Notes under the pieces: generated by a model | Told to the model about the DNA's origin: nothing | Databases searched by the model: none | The model's input: the letters and a program-made list of their open reading frames with translations, nothing else | Translations under genes and position numbers: made by a program | Shown here: positions 19,581 through 28,643 of the stretch, in pieces | Position numbering within the stretch: the stretch's first letter is position 1 | Layout: every line of letters starts with the position of its first letter | Assembly: GCA_022484595.1 (NCBI GenBank) | Contig: JAKVLB010000001.1 | Coordinates: forward strand, 372,001-436,000 | DNA length: 64,000 nt | Origin: Mageeibacillus sp. | Lineage (GTDB): Bacteria > Bacillota > Clostridia > Saccharofermentanales > Saccharofermentanaceae | Direction: 5' to 3'

Positions 19581-20327
19581 CTATAATCTGCCACCATCAA
19601 CCCGCAAAGTTTGGCCGGTAATAAAGCTTGCCTTATCACTTGCCAGAAATGCAACAGCATTAGCAATCTCTTCAGGTTTACCCCACCGGTGCATTACTAC
19701 TCGGTCAAGTTCTGTATTTGTCAACTCTTCGCCCATGCCGGAAATCATATTGGTTTCTGTCGCTCCAGGAGCTACCGCATTAACACGAATGTTATACTGC
19801 CCCAGATCAATCGCCAGTTTCCGGGTAGCCGTGATTATTGCACCTTTACTTGCTGAGTATTCTAGCTGACCAGGATTGCCATCAATTCCTGCAACTGAAG
19901 CAAGATTCACAATCGATCCACTCTTTTGTCTGGCCATCAGGCGAACAACGAATTGAATGAGATTCATTGTTGCGAAGAAGTTTATATTAAACACCTTTTC
20001 CATTTCTTCTATTGGCGTCATTTGAAAAAGGTAGTTCGTTCCTACTACTCCTGCGTTATTGACAAGGATATCAATGGATCTCTTTTGTTTACGGATATCG
20101 TTGATAGCAGTTTTTACCGCATCATAGTCACTGATGTCAACCTGGATAATCTCTATAACGACACCGTACTGATTAGCCAGTTCATTACACTGATCTTTAA
20201 GTTCATCTGACGGATTACGACTAACCGCCCAAATATTGGCTCCTTCTTCTGCAAACATCTGGAGTATTGCATTCCCTATCCCCCGGTTACAACCGGTAAT
20301 AATTGCATTCTTTTCTTTTAATATCAT
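19581..20327 (-). CDS. Short-chain dehydrogenase/reductase (FabG-like)
   Basis: A 248-residue NAD(P)-dependent SDR. It shows the cofactor motif TGCNRGIG, the NNAG motif (LVNNAGVVG), catalytic Ser in NLASVAG, the YxxxK pair in EYSASKGAI, and the PG motif NAVAPGATET. It is nearest to 3-oxoacyl-ACP reductases and sugar-alcohol dehydrogenases; the substrate is unknown. It sits 6 bases downstream of a truncated transketolase subunit, so it may once have belonged to a sugar-metabolism operon. It ends in TAG. No promoter is seen for it now. Confidence 0.82.
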   Translation of the reverse strand: MILKEKNAIITGCNRGIGNAILQMFAEEGANIWAVSRNPSDELKDQCNELANQYGVVIEIIQVDISDYDAVKTAINDIRKQKRSIDILVNNAGVVGTNYLFQMTPIEEMEKVFNINFFATMNLIQFVVRLMARQKSGSIVNLASVAGIDGNPGQLEYSASKGAIITATRKLAIDLGQYNIRVNAVAPGATETNMISGMGEELTNTELDRVVMHRWGKPEEIANAVAFLASDKASFITGQTLRVDGGRL

Positions 20328-20333
20328 CTGAAC

Positions 20334-21008
20334 TTATCCTCTCACCGCTTTAGATATGGTCTCAGCAATCTGAGAACCTGTTAAACCATATTTTTCAAGA
20401 AGACCCTGGTAAGAAGCCGCGGGTGAATATTCACATGGAACGCCAATGTTGATCTGGCGTGCATGAATATTTTTCTTCGCAAGGAACTGAGCAATTGCTC
20501 CGCCTAAGCCTCCGGTAACTCCATGCTCCTCAACTGTTACTACGAGAGGAGATTCCGCAGCTTTTTTAATTGCTTCTCCATCCAGAGGCCTGATGGTATG
20601 CATATCAACAACCGAAGCACTGATTCCCTGCTCATTGAGCTTTTTTGCCGCTTTCATGCTTTCTGTAACCATAGAGCCTGTGGCAATAATAGTCAGATCT
20701 AATCCTTCACGCAGTTCTATTGCTTTACCCACTTGATAATCAAAATCGTTCTTATATACAATCGGGCTGTTCATGGATCCTGTAAGTCGCAGATACACAG
20801 GGTCATCAATTTCCGCAGCTGCCATTACTGCTTTCACGGTTTCAATCCCGTCAGCAGGAGATAGGATCGTAATATTTGGTAGAGCCTGCATGATTGCAAG
20901 ATCCGTAATGCATTCGTGAGTCGGACCAAGAACACCGACTGAGAAGCCGCTTGTAAGTCCTACTAACTTCACGTTCAGTTTCATATATGACAATGAATTT
21001 CTCGCCCT
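20334..21008 (-). pseudogene. Transketolase C-terminal subunit, 5' truncated
   Basis: The reading frame matches the C-terminal half-subunit of split transketolases from about the middle of the pyrimidine-binding domain: RNSLSYMKLNVKLVGL, GPTHECITDLAIMQALPN, TILSPADGIE, then the C-terminal domain VVDMHTIRPLDGEAI and VTVEEHGVTGGLGGAIAQFL. Such subunits are usually about 310 residues; the first 90-100 are missing. The frame stays open upstream through RARNSLSY and then runs into the terminator of the TM2 gene at about 21008, which marks the deletion junction. No ribosome binding site is present. Confidence 0.75.
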
Positions 21009-21036
21009 AAAAAAAGGCCTGCCAGTCAGCAGGTCT
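21009..21036 (-). terminator. Terminator of the TM2-domain gene
   Basis: CCTGC/GCAGG stem, extended by flanking pairs, followed by seven T on the minus strand. The T-run abuts the broken end of the transketolase fragment. Confidence 0.75.
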
Positions 21037-21050
21037 TCAGCATAATCAAA

Positions 21051-21254
21051 TTACTCTTCAGTAATCCATGGTGTTCCGTCTTTCTTGTTGAACTTGCCAC
21101 AGCAAACCATGATAAAATCCACAAGCCAGCCAATGCCGAAGCATCCGCATGTAAGTAGCCAAAGGATTCCTGTTCCGATTTTTCCCGTCATAAATCTGTG
21201 AACACCAAGCTCACCAAGGAAAAAAGTAATTAAAATAGCTCCAACCTTGCTCAT
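21051..21254 (-). CDS. TM2-domain membrane protein
   Basis: A 67-residue protein with two membrane helices: VGAILITFFLGELGVHRFM, then TGILWLLTCGCFGIGWLVDF. The GxxGxHRFM and GWLVDFI signatures define the TM2 family, whose role is unknown. The ATG at 21254 has GAGG six bases upstream. It stands alone with its own terminator. The 21255-21520 gap behind it is AT-rich and holds nothing I recognise. Confidence 0.85.
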   Translation of the reverse strand: MSKVGAILITFFLGELGVHRFMTGKIGTGILWLLTCGCFGIGWLVDFIMVCCGKFNKKDGTPWITEE

Positions 21255-21520
21255 AAACAACCTCTCTTTAAAAAAATAATAATACAGCCGTTAACAGTTA
21301 CCGTTTACTAAATGTATTATAATAATTAATCTACCATATGTTATTTCCCTTTTCAACAAAAATAAACCACATATCAGAGAATTAATCAAATCAAATTCCG
21401 TTAATTGTATATGAGCCTCCCGATACTACCGGTGATAACCAAAATTGATAAGGAGAGGATTAGATCAGCCCACCTTCACAGTACCGGGAAGCGTCACATA
21501 CGTCTATATGGCATATCAGG

Positions 21521-21886
21521 TCAGTTGTCTAATGCATAATATCCTTCCGGAAGTGTCTTGCCGGCTTCACTTGAAGGATCAACTCTGAAATTTAGCCTTG
21601 TAATGTTACCTTTGGGAAGGTCAGCAACCATGCGCCTGTACCCGTTAATGCTGATATATATCTTGTCATCTATGATATTGAACGAACCCTGATGATTGCT
21701 TCCGTTAATGTCATATGTAGCTCCGCCGGAGAAAGGACGGTTAAGAACAATACTATATCCAGAAGTATTAACCCACGTACCGTCAACTCTGTAATTACCG
21801 GAAGCAAAACTGTTATATCCGTAAAGTAAAAATATAAGTACGATCGCGCCGCCGATTATGCTGAATGTAATTTTCTTGAAATTCAT
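21521..21886 (-). CDS. Small membrane-anchored protein of unknown function
   Basis: 121 residues from the ATG at 21886, preceded by AAGGGGGTTCGAGAT. One N-terminal membrane helix (FSIIGGAIVLIFLLYGYNSF) is followed by an extracytoplasmic domain of short beta-like stretches: YRVDGTWVNTSGYSIVL, GATYDINGSNHQGSFNIID, DDKIYISINGYRRMVA. It resembles a small lipocalin- or WG-like beta barrel only in general pattern. I do not recognise the family. Confidence 0.55.
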   Translation of the reverse strand: MNFKKITFSIIGGAIVLIFLLYGYNSFASGNYRVDGTWVNTSGYSIVLNRPFSGGATYDINGSNHQGSFNIIDDKIYISINGYRRMVADLPKGNITRLNFRVDPSSEAGKTLPEGYYALDN

Positions 21887-22564
21887 ATCTCGAACCCCCT
21901 TTTGTAAATATACAAATTTATAAAATAAGTATGTAAAACTTCCTAATCTATGAATACTAATCCACTTAAACCCCAATAAGCAATTGCATCGTCTATACAA
22001 ATAGCAACATATGACTACGTAGCTTCTGAAATAGCCATTCTGATCAACCTCCTTCGCAAAAATCGTGTCTGTTCACATTTATTCACATTTAATTAACATG
22101 AATATAACATCTATTAAGCGCAATATCAACGCAAATTGCAACGATTTTTGTTAAATATATTGCATTAATTTACAACATTGTGCCTAATTTTCATGTGTTA
22201 CTCATTCATATCGTTAATATTTTGTAATGATTTCCGCTATTGCGCAACTTGTCATTTTGGTTGCGCAAGTACGCCGCAGCTCAAAGTTCATTAACAATTG
22301 TGCCATATTTTTGCCACAGTTGTATTGATAATCGTGTTTTTGGCGTAAGAAATTGACAGATTTCTGATATTTGTTCCGTTAACGTATATACGTGCTTTCT
22401 ATAATTCCGGTCAATTCAAAATTAAAATATCAAATGGTATATTGAATTTGAAACATATATTGCTTTATTTGCTCTTTAGCCGGCAAAGAGCAGCGACCAT
22501 AAGAAAACAGTGGCTGTATATAGCCACTTAATCACTCACGAAATTGTCCGGTGTTCTGTCAGAT
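21887..22564. other. Long AT-rich intergenic region with paired TTGCGCAA palindromes
   Basis: No gene is visible in this 678-base stretch. Two copies of the palindrome TTGCGCAA lie at 22240-22247 and 22261-22268, their centres 21 bases apart (two helical turns), and they form part of a larger inverted repeat TTGCGCAAC-11-GTTGCGCAA. They look like a paired operator. The rest is AT-rich with no clear promoter. Confidence 0.45.
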
Positions 22565-24196
22565 CTACCTGTCAGTATTCAGCCTTTCGAAATATGTACT
22601 GGTATCAAACATGACATTGCTCATGCTGCAAGGTCTTGTGAAATTGTAATACGTCTCAACATCCGGCATATCCGCCAGATCATGCTGATAACTGCAGGAC
22701 TTCTCTCTCTGCCTTCTCTTCTCTGAAATTCTGTCATGGATATTCACAACCAGGGAAGGAAGTACCTTCGTTGCAAAAACAAGTAATGTAAGGGACAGTA
22801 AAAAATAGGCCGTATACGGAAGATTGCCAACACTTCTCCAGATATTCATCAAAATGTAGCTTGCGAAAAACAGCACAAACCACGATGCCGATTTAATAAC
22901 GTAGAACGCTCCTCTGTACATTAATTTGAAACTGTTGTACCCTTCACGCGCCTTTGTGATTTTTTCAGCGACCGGCGTGTACGGCAATTCTCCCGATACT
23001 TTACCTGTCTCCCCGTTTATAATGAATTTATAATCCTTGCCCCTGTATTCGATATTCAGAAACCACACCGGCAGCAGACAATAAGTAACCGACTCATTTG
23101 AATAGCGTGTTGCCACATTACCTGTCAGATCAAAAGAACCAAAGCCTTTAAACTCCGCGTTTGAAGCGACCTGATGGGCATATTTGTCAAAGCGGTTATA
23201 TATCTTGTCAGTCATGTCAATTGGCTTCTCGTCATAGCGCTGGGCATAAAATCCCGAGAGATATGAACTGTTGAAAGGTACAAGCTTCGAGTAGTCAAAC
23301 GGTTCAGCTGCAGCTATCAGACGATCGGCAATATGTTTACCGCCGTCAAACGGAACGTACTTAAGCCCGAAATTAACATCCGCGCTGACAAAAACTCCAA
23401 TATCTTCCGGCAGGTTGTCTGTAGATATTGAAGTTGTAACCGCCCTTCTCGAGATACGTGACAGCAGAGCAACTTCAAGAAGCGTTTTCGCGGCACTCCT
23501 GGCTTTTCTCGCCTGTTCATTGTTTCTGCGGGTGATACGGTCATTGATATATGCTTTTCCGGAAATCCCGCTCGAGACATCCGCACTGATCAGCCATGTC
23601 GGAACATATACGCCTGACATCTTGGAAATTACCTTCCTCGACTTGAACTTCTTCGGAACGCCATCAACGCTGTTAACATAATTTATAAAGATATCCACGG
23701 CAGCATCATGATCTATGTCAAAAGGTATTATCTTGTCCGGACGATACTCCTTCGTCAGTCTTCTGGCAATCAGCGCCGGAGAACCGCAAAATGTACAGAT
23801 GGAAGCCGAAACCGTCTTGTCAACGACTACGCGCGCGCCACAGGAATTGCAGACAATCTCCTGTTTATCTTCATCTTCCTCGGGAATATCTTCATCAGTA
23901 CCATACTCCTGCTCTTCGTTCTCAATTCCAAGCGAGCCTCTCATATCCATTGTCTGCGGATCAAAAGATCGACCGCAGTTTCTGCAAAGAAGCACCTCAA
24001 GTCTCGGTTCAAAGAAAAGGTTCGCGCCGCATGAAGGGCACTTCTTCGCATTCGACGAGAAAACACTGACTTTCCCGGTACTGTCTTCGTTCAAATCAGG
24101 ATTATCAGCCTCAAATACATTGTCAAAACCATCGTTACCTGAATCGCTTTTAAATAACGAAGACATGTCGCTACGCGGATCGTTCCAAACGCCCAT
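22565..24196 (-). CDS. Membrane protein with two N-terminal zinc ribbons
   Basis: 543 residues. The first zinc ribbon is CPSCGANL...CRNCG at about residues 53-75; the second is CNSCGARV...CTFCG at about 115-138, after a very acidic linker. A soluble domain of about 250 residues follows (YRPDKIIPFDIDHDAA, SGVYVPTWLISADVSSG, LLPVWFLNIEYRGKDY), then two membrane segments near residues 430-485 and a basic tail. Proteins of this TFIIB-zinc-ribbon layout are common in Firmicutes, and their role is unknown. It ends in TAG. Confidence 0.75.
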   Translation of the reverse strand: MGVWNDPRSDMSSLFKSDSGNDGFDNVFEADNPDLNEDSTGKVSVFSSNAKKCPSCGANLFFEPRLEVLLCRNCGRSFDPQTMDMRGSLGIENEEQEYGTDEDIPEEDEDKQEIVCNSCGARVVVDKTVSASICTFCGSPALIARRLTKEYRPDKIIPFDIDHDAAVDIFINYVNSVDGVPKKFKSRKVISKMSGVYVPTWLISADVSSGISGKAYINDRITRRNNEQARKARSAAKTLLEVALLSRISRRAVTTSISTDNLPEDIGVFVSADVNFGLKYVPFDGGKHIADRLIAAAEPFDYSKLVPFNSSYLSGFYAQRYDEKPIDMTDKIYNRFDKYAHQVASNAEFKGFGSFDLTGNVATRYSNESVTYCLLPVWFLNIEYRGKDYKFIINGETGKVSGELPYTPVAEKITKAREGYNSFKLMYRGAFYVIKSASWFVLFFASYILMNIWRSVGNLPYTAYFLLSLTLLVFATKVLPSLVVNIHDRISEKRRQREKSCSYQHDLADMPDVETYYNFTRPCSMSNVMFDTSTYFERLNTDR

Positions 24197-24528
24197 ACTT
24201 ATCTCCCCCTATTTATCTATCCCACGGGTAAATATAGCATACCTGTTAATTTTCGTCAACAATATCAGACTATGTGTTCAAAAGATGATAATTCTGAATT
24301 AAAAGTCTGCGTGCAAGACATTTTCATACCTGCAGGCGGCAGATGGAAGATTGAGATATTTGAAAACCGAGCCGCAAATGACATATGAAAGATCCTGAAA
24401 TGCAATACCCGTTACGATTATCATATTTCAGTACTCTTTTTTCTATTTCTTGTGTTCTTCTGAGAAAACTATCTCTTCCATAATATAAAAACGTCCTTTT
24501 ATAGAGAAAAAAGCAGAGAAAAGAGTAT

Positions 24529-24567
24529 AAAAAACGACAATCTTCTGTCGAGAATTGTCGTTTTTTT
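24529..24567 (-). terminator. Strong terminator downstream of the VOC gene
   Basis: AAAAAACGACAA and TTGTCGTTTTTT form a 12-bp stem with a 14-base loop, usable on both strands. It lies 36 bases after the VOC stop codon. The remaining bases between 24197 and 24603 contain only short unconvincing frames. Confidence 0.88.
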
Positions 24568-24603
24568 GGAAAATCAAAACGATAAAGATGCCGGAGATGA
24601 TGC

Positions 24604-24888
24604 TCATTTTGCGGTGCTTATAGGCGCGGTAACCTCTATATGATTCCCCTCGCTATCTTCAAACTCACTAACCCAATTCTCTCCAATGGTTTTTAGTGGA
24701 AACACAATTTTAAGTTCAGCGAGTTTTTTGCGTAAAATTTCAACATTGTCGACTTCTATACTTGGTAGGCAGTTGCTCCCATAACTATGTTCTTCCTGCA
24801 TTTTTTCAAACGCAAATAGCCCCAAGCGAAATCCGCCAATATCAAACACACTATAGATGTCATCTTTTACTGTTACTGATTTTTCAAA
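24604..24888 (-). pseudogene. VOC-family (glyoxalase fold) gene, 3' part, cut off by the inserted element
   Basis: 94 codons of a vicinal-oxygen-chelate protein: FEKSVTVKDDIYSVFDIGGF, RLGLFAFEKMQEE, PSIEVDNVEILRKKL, WVSEFEDSEGNHIEV. The beginning of the fold is missing, and a TAA lies in frame just upstream at 24891-24889. The missing 25 residues are found 12.3 kb away at 37239-37165, in the same orientation and frame, and both parts end in the 9-bp sequence TTTGAAAAA. Joined there they give a normal 119-residue single-domain protein. VOC proteins include glyoxalases, dioxygenases and antibiotic-binding proteins; this one cannot be assigned further. Confidence 0.88.
24880..24888. repeat. Left attachment core (attL-like)
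   Basis: TTTTTCAAA, identical to 37156-37164. The VOC 3' fragment is on its left and the element on its right. Just inside are two copies of TTGTATTGATTT at 24905-24916 and 24935-24946. Confidence 0.8.
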
Positions 24889-25002
24889 TTATCAATAGTA
24901 TTTCTTGTATTGATTTCTTTCAAGGTATATCAAGTTGTATTGATTTGATAGAAACATAGATAAGTCAAGGGCTTTCGCTGGTTTGGCTTTTGTCGAGTGG
25001 TG

Positions 25003-25035
25003 TATATAGGTGTATCGAGTTGTAACACCTATATA
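25003..25035. repeat. 11-bp perfect inverted repeat near the left end
   Basis: TATATAGGTGT (25003-25013) and ACACCTATATA (25025-25035) with an 11-base loop. The right arm and following bases (ACACCTATATAACCCAT) recur near the other end at 37107-37123 with two mismatches, in the same orientation. It may be a recombinase or terminus-recognition site. Confidence 0.5.
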
Positions 25036-25118
25036 ACCCATTTTATTTAGGTTGGTTGATTTACTGTTGATTTATTATAATGAGGAAAGCCGCACGGGTT
25101 GCCATCGTTCCCCGGTTC

Positions 25119-25207
25119 GGTGTGGGTGTGCTGACAGAATGACAGCACCAACACCACCCCCGGAGGGGGATATACAAAAGCCACCCACCCGGGGGAGGGA
25201 GTGGCTT
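25119..25207. repeat. Cluster of GC-rich stem-loops
   Basis: An imperfect hairpin lies at 25119-25158 (GTGCTG facing CAGCAC), then a CCCCC/GGGGG stem at about 25156-25169, then AAGCCAC (25178-25184) pairing GTGGCTT (25201-25207). This GC-rich block stands out from the AT-rich surroundings. It could be a terminator, a replication or transfer origin, or a structured RNA. The rest of 24889-25790 has no gene I can support. Confidence 0.4.
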
Positions 25208-25263
25208 AAATATCCCGAAAAAATAAAAAGGACTTTTTAAGAGTGTCTTATATAAATATATGT

Positions 25264-25407
25264 AGTAACTTTAGTAACCAAAAATCATTATAATCTATAA
25301 TATACAATCTACTATCCTTTTACAGATACAAAATAATCCGATTAAGACAATCATACTGTTACAAGGGTGAAGTAACTATGGAGTAACCGTAGTGATTTTC
25401 CAGTAAC
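25264..25407. repeat. Left array of five AGTAAC repeats
   Basis: AGTAAC occurs at 25264, 25273, 25371, 25382 and 25402 (intervals 9, 98, 11, 20). The right array at 36838-36980 has the reverse complement GTTACT at matching intervals, so the two arrays are mirror images. They also share the 12-mer GTTACTTCACCC on opposite strands. The pattern suggests arm-type recombinase sites, transposase-binding ends or replication iterons. Confidence 0.72.
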
Positions 25408-25790
25408 GGACTAGGCGAAAACCCCCAAAAAGTTCTTATTGCTCTTCTTATATTTTATTTATTTTTTTTTTCATCTCGAAAAGTGCTAAATCTTATACCG
25501 ATTGTATGATATGACTATCCGAATAATATGATTTTCACAATTAAAGATAAATTCTTATCCTCAAAAGACACTTTACAAAGTCACTTACGCTGACTATAAT
25601 AAGCATATAAACTAAATATCAAAAGCATTTTAGCTTGGTGGTGACAGGTTGAACTAAGTGAAAGCGATAATGACAGGTCGCAATTCGTTCTCGTGTATAG
25701 TGTAAAATCCCTATGGGAATCTATACATAAGTTTTATCTGATTTACAGCCACACAAGTTTACTAATGACTATGTTGTTACGGAGCATATA

Positions 25791-25845
25791 GCACATTAGC
25801 TGATTGACCCTTTATAGGGTGTTTTCAGTTAATGTGCTTTTTTAT
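25791..25845 (+). terminator. Two-stage hairpin and T-run upstream of the first element gene (attenuator-like)
   Basis: GCACATTAGCTGA (25791-25803) pairs with TCAGTTAATGTGC (25825-25837), 13 pairs including one G-T, with ACCCT/AGGGT nested inside, and six T follow. It ends 22 bases before the ATG at 25868, so it may stop transcription entering the element's operon or act as an attenuator. Confidence 0.75.
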
Positions 25846-25867
25846 TGTCAAAAAGGAGGTCGATGTA

Positions 25868-26035
25868 ATGACAGAACAGGAAGCGTTGGAAAAAGCAAAA
25901 GAACAAATAAGAGCTAAAAATGCCGCTTATAAAAGAGAATGGAGAAAACGTAATCCGGGCAAAGAAAAAGCCGCACGAGAAAAAAGGTTGGCGAGAGAAA
26001 TTATGAGACAGGAGGTTTTGAATCATGGTGAATAA
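25868..26035 (+). CDS. Small highly charged protein of the element
   Basis: 55 residues, mostly Lys, Arg, Glu and Ala: TEQEALEKAKEQIRAKNAAY, KREWRKRNPGKEKAAREKR. The YKREWRKRNPGK-type motif recurs in the broken gene at 28957. AAAAGGAGG lies eight bases before ATG 25868. Probably a nucleic-acid binding phage accessory protein; I do not recognise the family. It overlaps the start of the next gene by 11 bases. Confidence 0.6.
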   Translation: MTEQEALEKAKEQIRAKNAAYKREWRKRNPGKEKAAREKRLAREIMRQEVLNHGE

Positions 26036-26237
26036 CACAATAGCTTATGAAGGAGCTGTTTATCGTTCTATAAAAGAAGCTGTAAAGATAACAGGCTTGT
26101 CAGAGTATTACTTCAAGCAAAACCTCAAGGCTGGAAAAATCCCTCATATCAGAAATGGCAATAAAATCTTCATTAATATACCTCGATTACTTGCAGAGTT
26201 GGAAAAAGTGACTGATACCAGCCTTGTAAACCTGTAA
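26025..26237 (+). CDS. Excisionase-like helix-turn-helix protein
   Basis: A 70-residue protein with a MerR/Xis-like winged helix: YRSIKEAVKITGLSEYYFKQ is the HTH and GKIPHIRNGNKIFINIPRLL is the typical wing that reads a flanking DNA site. Proteins of this type direct excision or regulate small elements. GGAGG precedes the ATG. It is the only candidate recombination-directionality factor here, although no partner integrase is visible. Confidence 0.65.
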   Translation: MVNNTIAYEGAVYRSIKEAVKITGLSEYYFKQNLKAGKIPHIRNGNKIFINIPRLLAELEKVTDTSLVNL

Positions 26238-26249
26238 GGAGGTGACATG

Positions 26250-28073
26250 ATGGAAGAAAAGGAACAAAGCGTTACTGTATGTGATGATTATGTCTACTAT
26301 ACTCCTAGCGGAAAATCAGCTCGAAGGGAATCGTTGAAGACCAAAGATGGTGAACCCTACGAGGAAACAACGATATTTGCTAATCATTTTGCCAAAGTGC
26401 TATGTGTGAAAATTATTGATGATGGTGTGGTAAAAAACCAAATTATACAAATATCAGTCTTCCGCAATGGTAAATGGAGCGAGGTTGTGGATTTATCACA
26501 AAAAGACGCATTGGGTAATAATCCAAACGCTTTTTTTGAACCCGGTTGTAGAGTTTATCCATGGGTGCGAGCTTCAAAAGCATTGCAGATTGATATGATT
26601 CAAGCACAATGTGAAGTGGCAGAGCGAGCTTATGTTAATCAACATACAGGGTACAAGACTATTAACGGAAACCGGGTGTTTCTGAATGCAATCAATAGTA
26701 TCACCGAAGACGGAAAATCTCCACTCCATCAAGCTGTGTTACCGGGGCAAATGTCAAACTACGGATTTCTTCCCGATGAAGATAAAAGCTCGGAGCGATA
26801 CAGAACTTTGCTATTCATGTTTTGTGATGATTTTCCAGCTCCCAATGAGCTTATGTTCGCTGGTGTGGCATTTGCTTTTTTGACATCATTGAATGGACTG
26901 TTGCGAGAAATTCTACTTGAACCAAGGTTTGTTTTATATTTCATTGGTTCAACAGGTTGCGGAAAAACATCTATGGCGAATTGGTTTCTGAATTTCTTCG
27001 GGATATTTTCGTACAATTCACCAGCACCTACTAATTTTAGCAGTACAAAAAATGCAAATGAAAGAATTTATGGTATTGCGGATTCTGTGCTGGTGTCATT
27101 GGACGATAAACACCCAACAGGAACAACTCAAGCAAAAGCAAATCAATCAGATGTAGAACAAGGGGCATTAAGAGGTTCGGGTGATAAGGCGGCAAGGGCG
27201 AGGTTAAATGCGGATTCCACTATGAAAGCGTCATATCAGATGAAATGTAATCTTATTATCACAGCAGAGGAAGCATATACAGAAGTTGGCGAAAGTGCTA
27301 TTGCTCGTTCGATTTCAGTTGATTTGAAGCCCGGTGACATTAGGCTCGATGGTGAAAACAGCATGGTCGATATGTGGCACAATGCAAAACACTTGAATCA
27401 GTGCATGGGTGAGTTTATCCAGTATGTTCTATGTAATTGGGATAATTTGCAAGCGAGAGCAAGGCAGTTATTTGACACAATCAATCCAAAAGCTCGTACT
27501 GGTGGTCATAACAGACTGGCAGAAACTATTACATTTTTGCAAATGGGTATCACTTTTATGTGTGATTGGTTGATAAGTGCAGAAGTTATCAACAATGACA
27601 AGGCAGAGCTGATACAGAAACAGTCGTGGTTAATTTTCAAGAAAATGTCTGAAAATCAGAATCAGAAAATCACGTCAGAAAAGCCGGAGCAGATGTTTTT
27701 AACTGCCATTAAGGAAATGCTCGCTCAAAACACTATTAGGGTAATTAAGTTAGGACAGGAATCTGATTACACAAACCCTTCTAAGGTGGGATTCTATGAC
27801 GGTAATTATTACTACTTCTACCCACAGGCGATTTTTATAAAAGTCAAAGAATTTTATGCTTTACAAGGGAGGTCATTCCCATTAGGACAGGCGGCATTAT
27901 TCAGTCACTTAGCCAATGAAGAAATGATTGAAGTTGACCGGGTAAAGAACGGAAAAATTCAGTCTACCAAAGGTAAACGAATTAAGGGTGTGGCTGATGG
28001 CAAGACTGTTCGCTACTTATGGTTACGAGCAATCGCATTACAAGAAAATGAGGAGGAAAAAGAAAATGAATGA
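26250..28073 (+). CDS. DUF927-type phage/plasmid helicase (replication protein)
   Basis: About 607 residues. The central region contains a Walker A motif, YFIGSTGCGKTSMANWFLN, a Walker B-like ADSVLVSLDDKHP, and ALRGSGDKAARARLN, an arginine-rich segment expected at the subunit interface. DUF927 proteins are superfamily ATPases used as replicative helicases by phages, satellites and integrated elements, often next to primase functions. Two ATG codons (26247 and 26250) follow AAGGAGGTGA; the second has better spacing. It overlaps the next gene by 8 bases. This is the likely replication module of the element. Confidence 0.75.
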   Translation: MEEKEQSVTVCDDYVYYTPSGKSARRESLKTKDGEPYEETTIFANHFAKVLCVKIIDDGVVKNQIIQISVFRNGKWSEVVDLSQKDALGNNPNAFFEPGCRVYPWVRASKALQIDMIQAQCEVAERAYVNQHTGYKTINGNRVFLNAINSITEDGKSPLHQAVLPGQMSNYGFLPDEDKSSERYRTLLFMFCDDFPAPNELMFAGVAFAFLTSLNGLLREILLEPRFVLYFIGSTGCGKTSMANWFLNFFGIFSYNSPAPTNFSSTKNANERIYGIADSVLVSLDDKHPTGTTQAKANQSDVEQGALRGSGDKAARARLNADSTMKASYQMKCNLIITAEEAYTEVGESAIARSISVDLKPGDIRLDGENSMVDMWHNAKHLNQCMGEFIQYVLCNWDNLQARARQLFDTINPKARTGGHNRLAETITFLQMGITFMCDWLISAEVINNDKAELIQKQSWLIFKKMSENQNQKITSEKPEQMFLTAIKEMLAQNTIRVIKLGQESDYTNPSKVGFYDGNYYYFYPQAIFIKVKEFYALQGRSFPLGQAALFSHLANEEMIEVDRVKNGKIQSTKGKRIKGVADGKTVRYLWLRAIALQENEEEKENE

Positions 28074-28641
28074 TTTAGTTACAGTGAAATCAATGGCAGA
28101 GGTCTTATCTGCCGACAAGAAAAGGAGTAACTATAAAGGCAAGCTGTATAAGGAAATGTCAGATGAACACAAATGCGACCAAATCACACAGGACACCCAA
28201 AATAAATTGTCTGCTTTAAAACAAACCCTTGATGTTCCGAGGGTAGATTTATCAAACACAAAACAGGTTCAAGACAGAGCTTTCATGTACCTTGAAGCCT
28301 GTTCCTTATCAGCAAGTTTTCCATCTGTGATGGGCTTATCCGGGGCTATGGGGTGTTCCCGACAAAATCTCAATCGCTGGTTGTTATCACACCCTGACCA
28401 CCCGACTACCAATTTTGTAAACATGGTGAAAGACACAATGGCAGACATTCTCACAAATGCGTCATTATTCAACACAGCCAATCCGGTGCAAACTATTTTT
28501 CAGCTTAAAAATCATTTTGAACATGTTGACCGTATAGAGCTTGCCCCGGTTGCACCGAATCAATCGGATAACGATTACAATGCAGACGAAATTCGCAAAC
28601 GCTATATGCTGGAAAATAAAGACAAAGAAGGAAGGGAGTAA
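28066..28641 (+). CDS. Small-terminase-like protein
   Basis: 191 residues. The middle carries an HTH, ACSLSASFPSVMGLSGAMG then CSRQNLNRWLLSHPDHP, and the C-terminal part has NPVQTIFQLKNHFEHVDRIE, resembling the tail of phage small terminase subunits, which choose DNA for packaging. The start at 28066 has GAGGAGG upstream and overlaps the helicase stop. No large terminase follows, so as a TerS it would have to redirect a helper phage's packaging machine. A role as a simple DNA-binding regulator is also possible. Confidence 0.5.
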   Translation: MNDLVTVKSMAEVLSADKKRSNYKGKLYKEMSDEHKCDQITQDTQNKLSALKQTLDVPRVDLSNTKQVQDRAFMYLEACSLSASFPSVMGLSGAMGCSRQNLNRWLLSHPDHPTTNFVNMVKDTMADILTNASLFNTANPVQTIFQLKNHFEHVDRIELAPVAPNQSDNDYNADEIRKRYMLENKDKEGRE

Positions 28642-28643
28642 TC

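Noticed and set aside
24304-24429. Minus-strand 41-codon frame (starts MIIVTGIAFQDLSYV).
   Set aside because: No convincing ribosome binding site, no recognisable family, and it lies in an intergenic stretch beyond a strong terminator.
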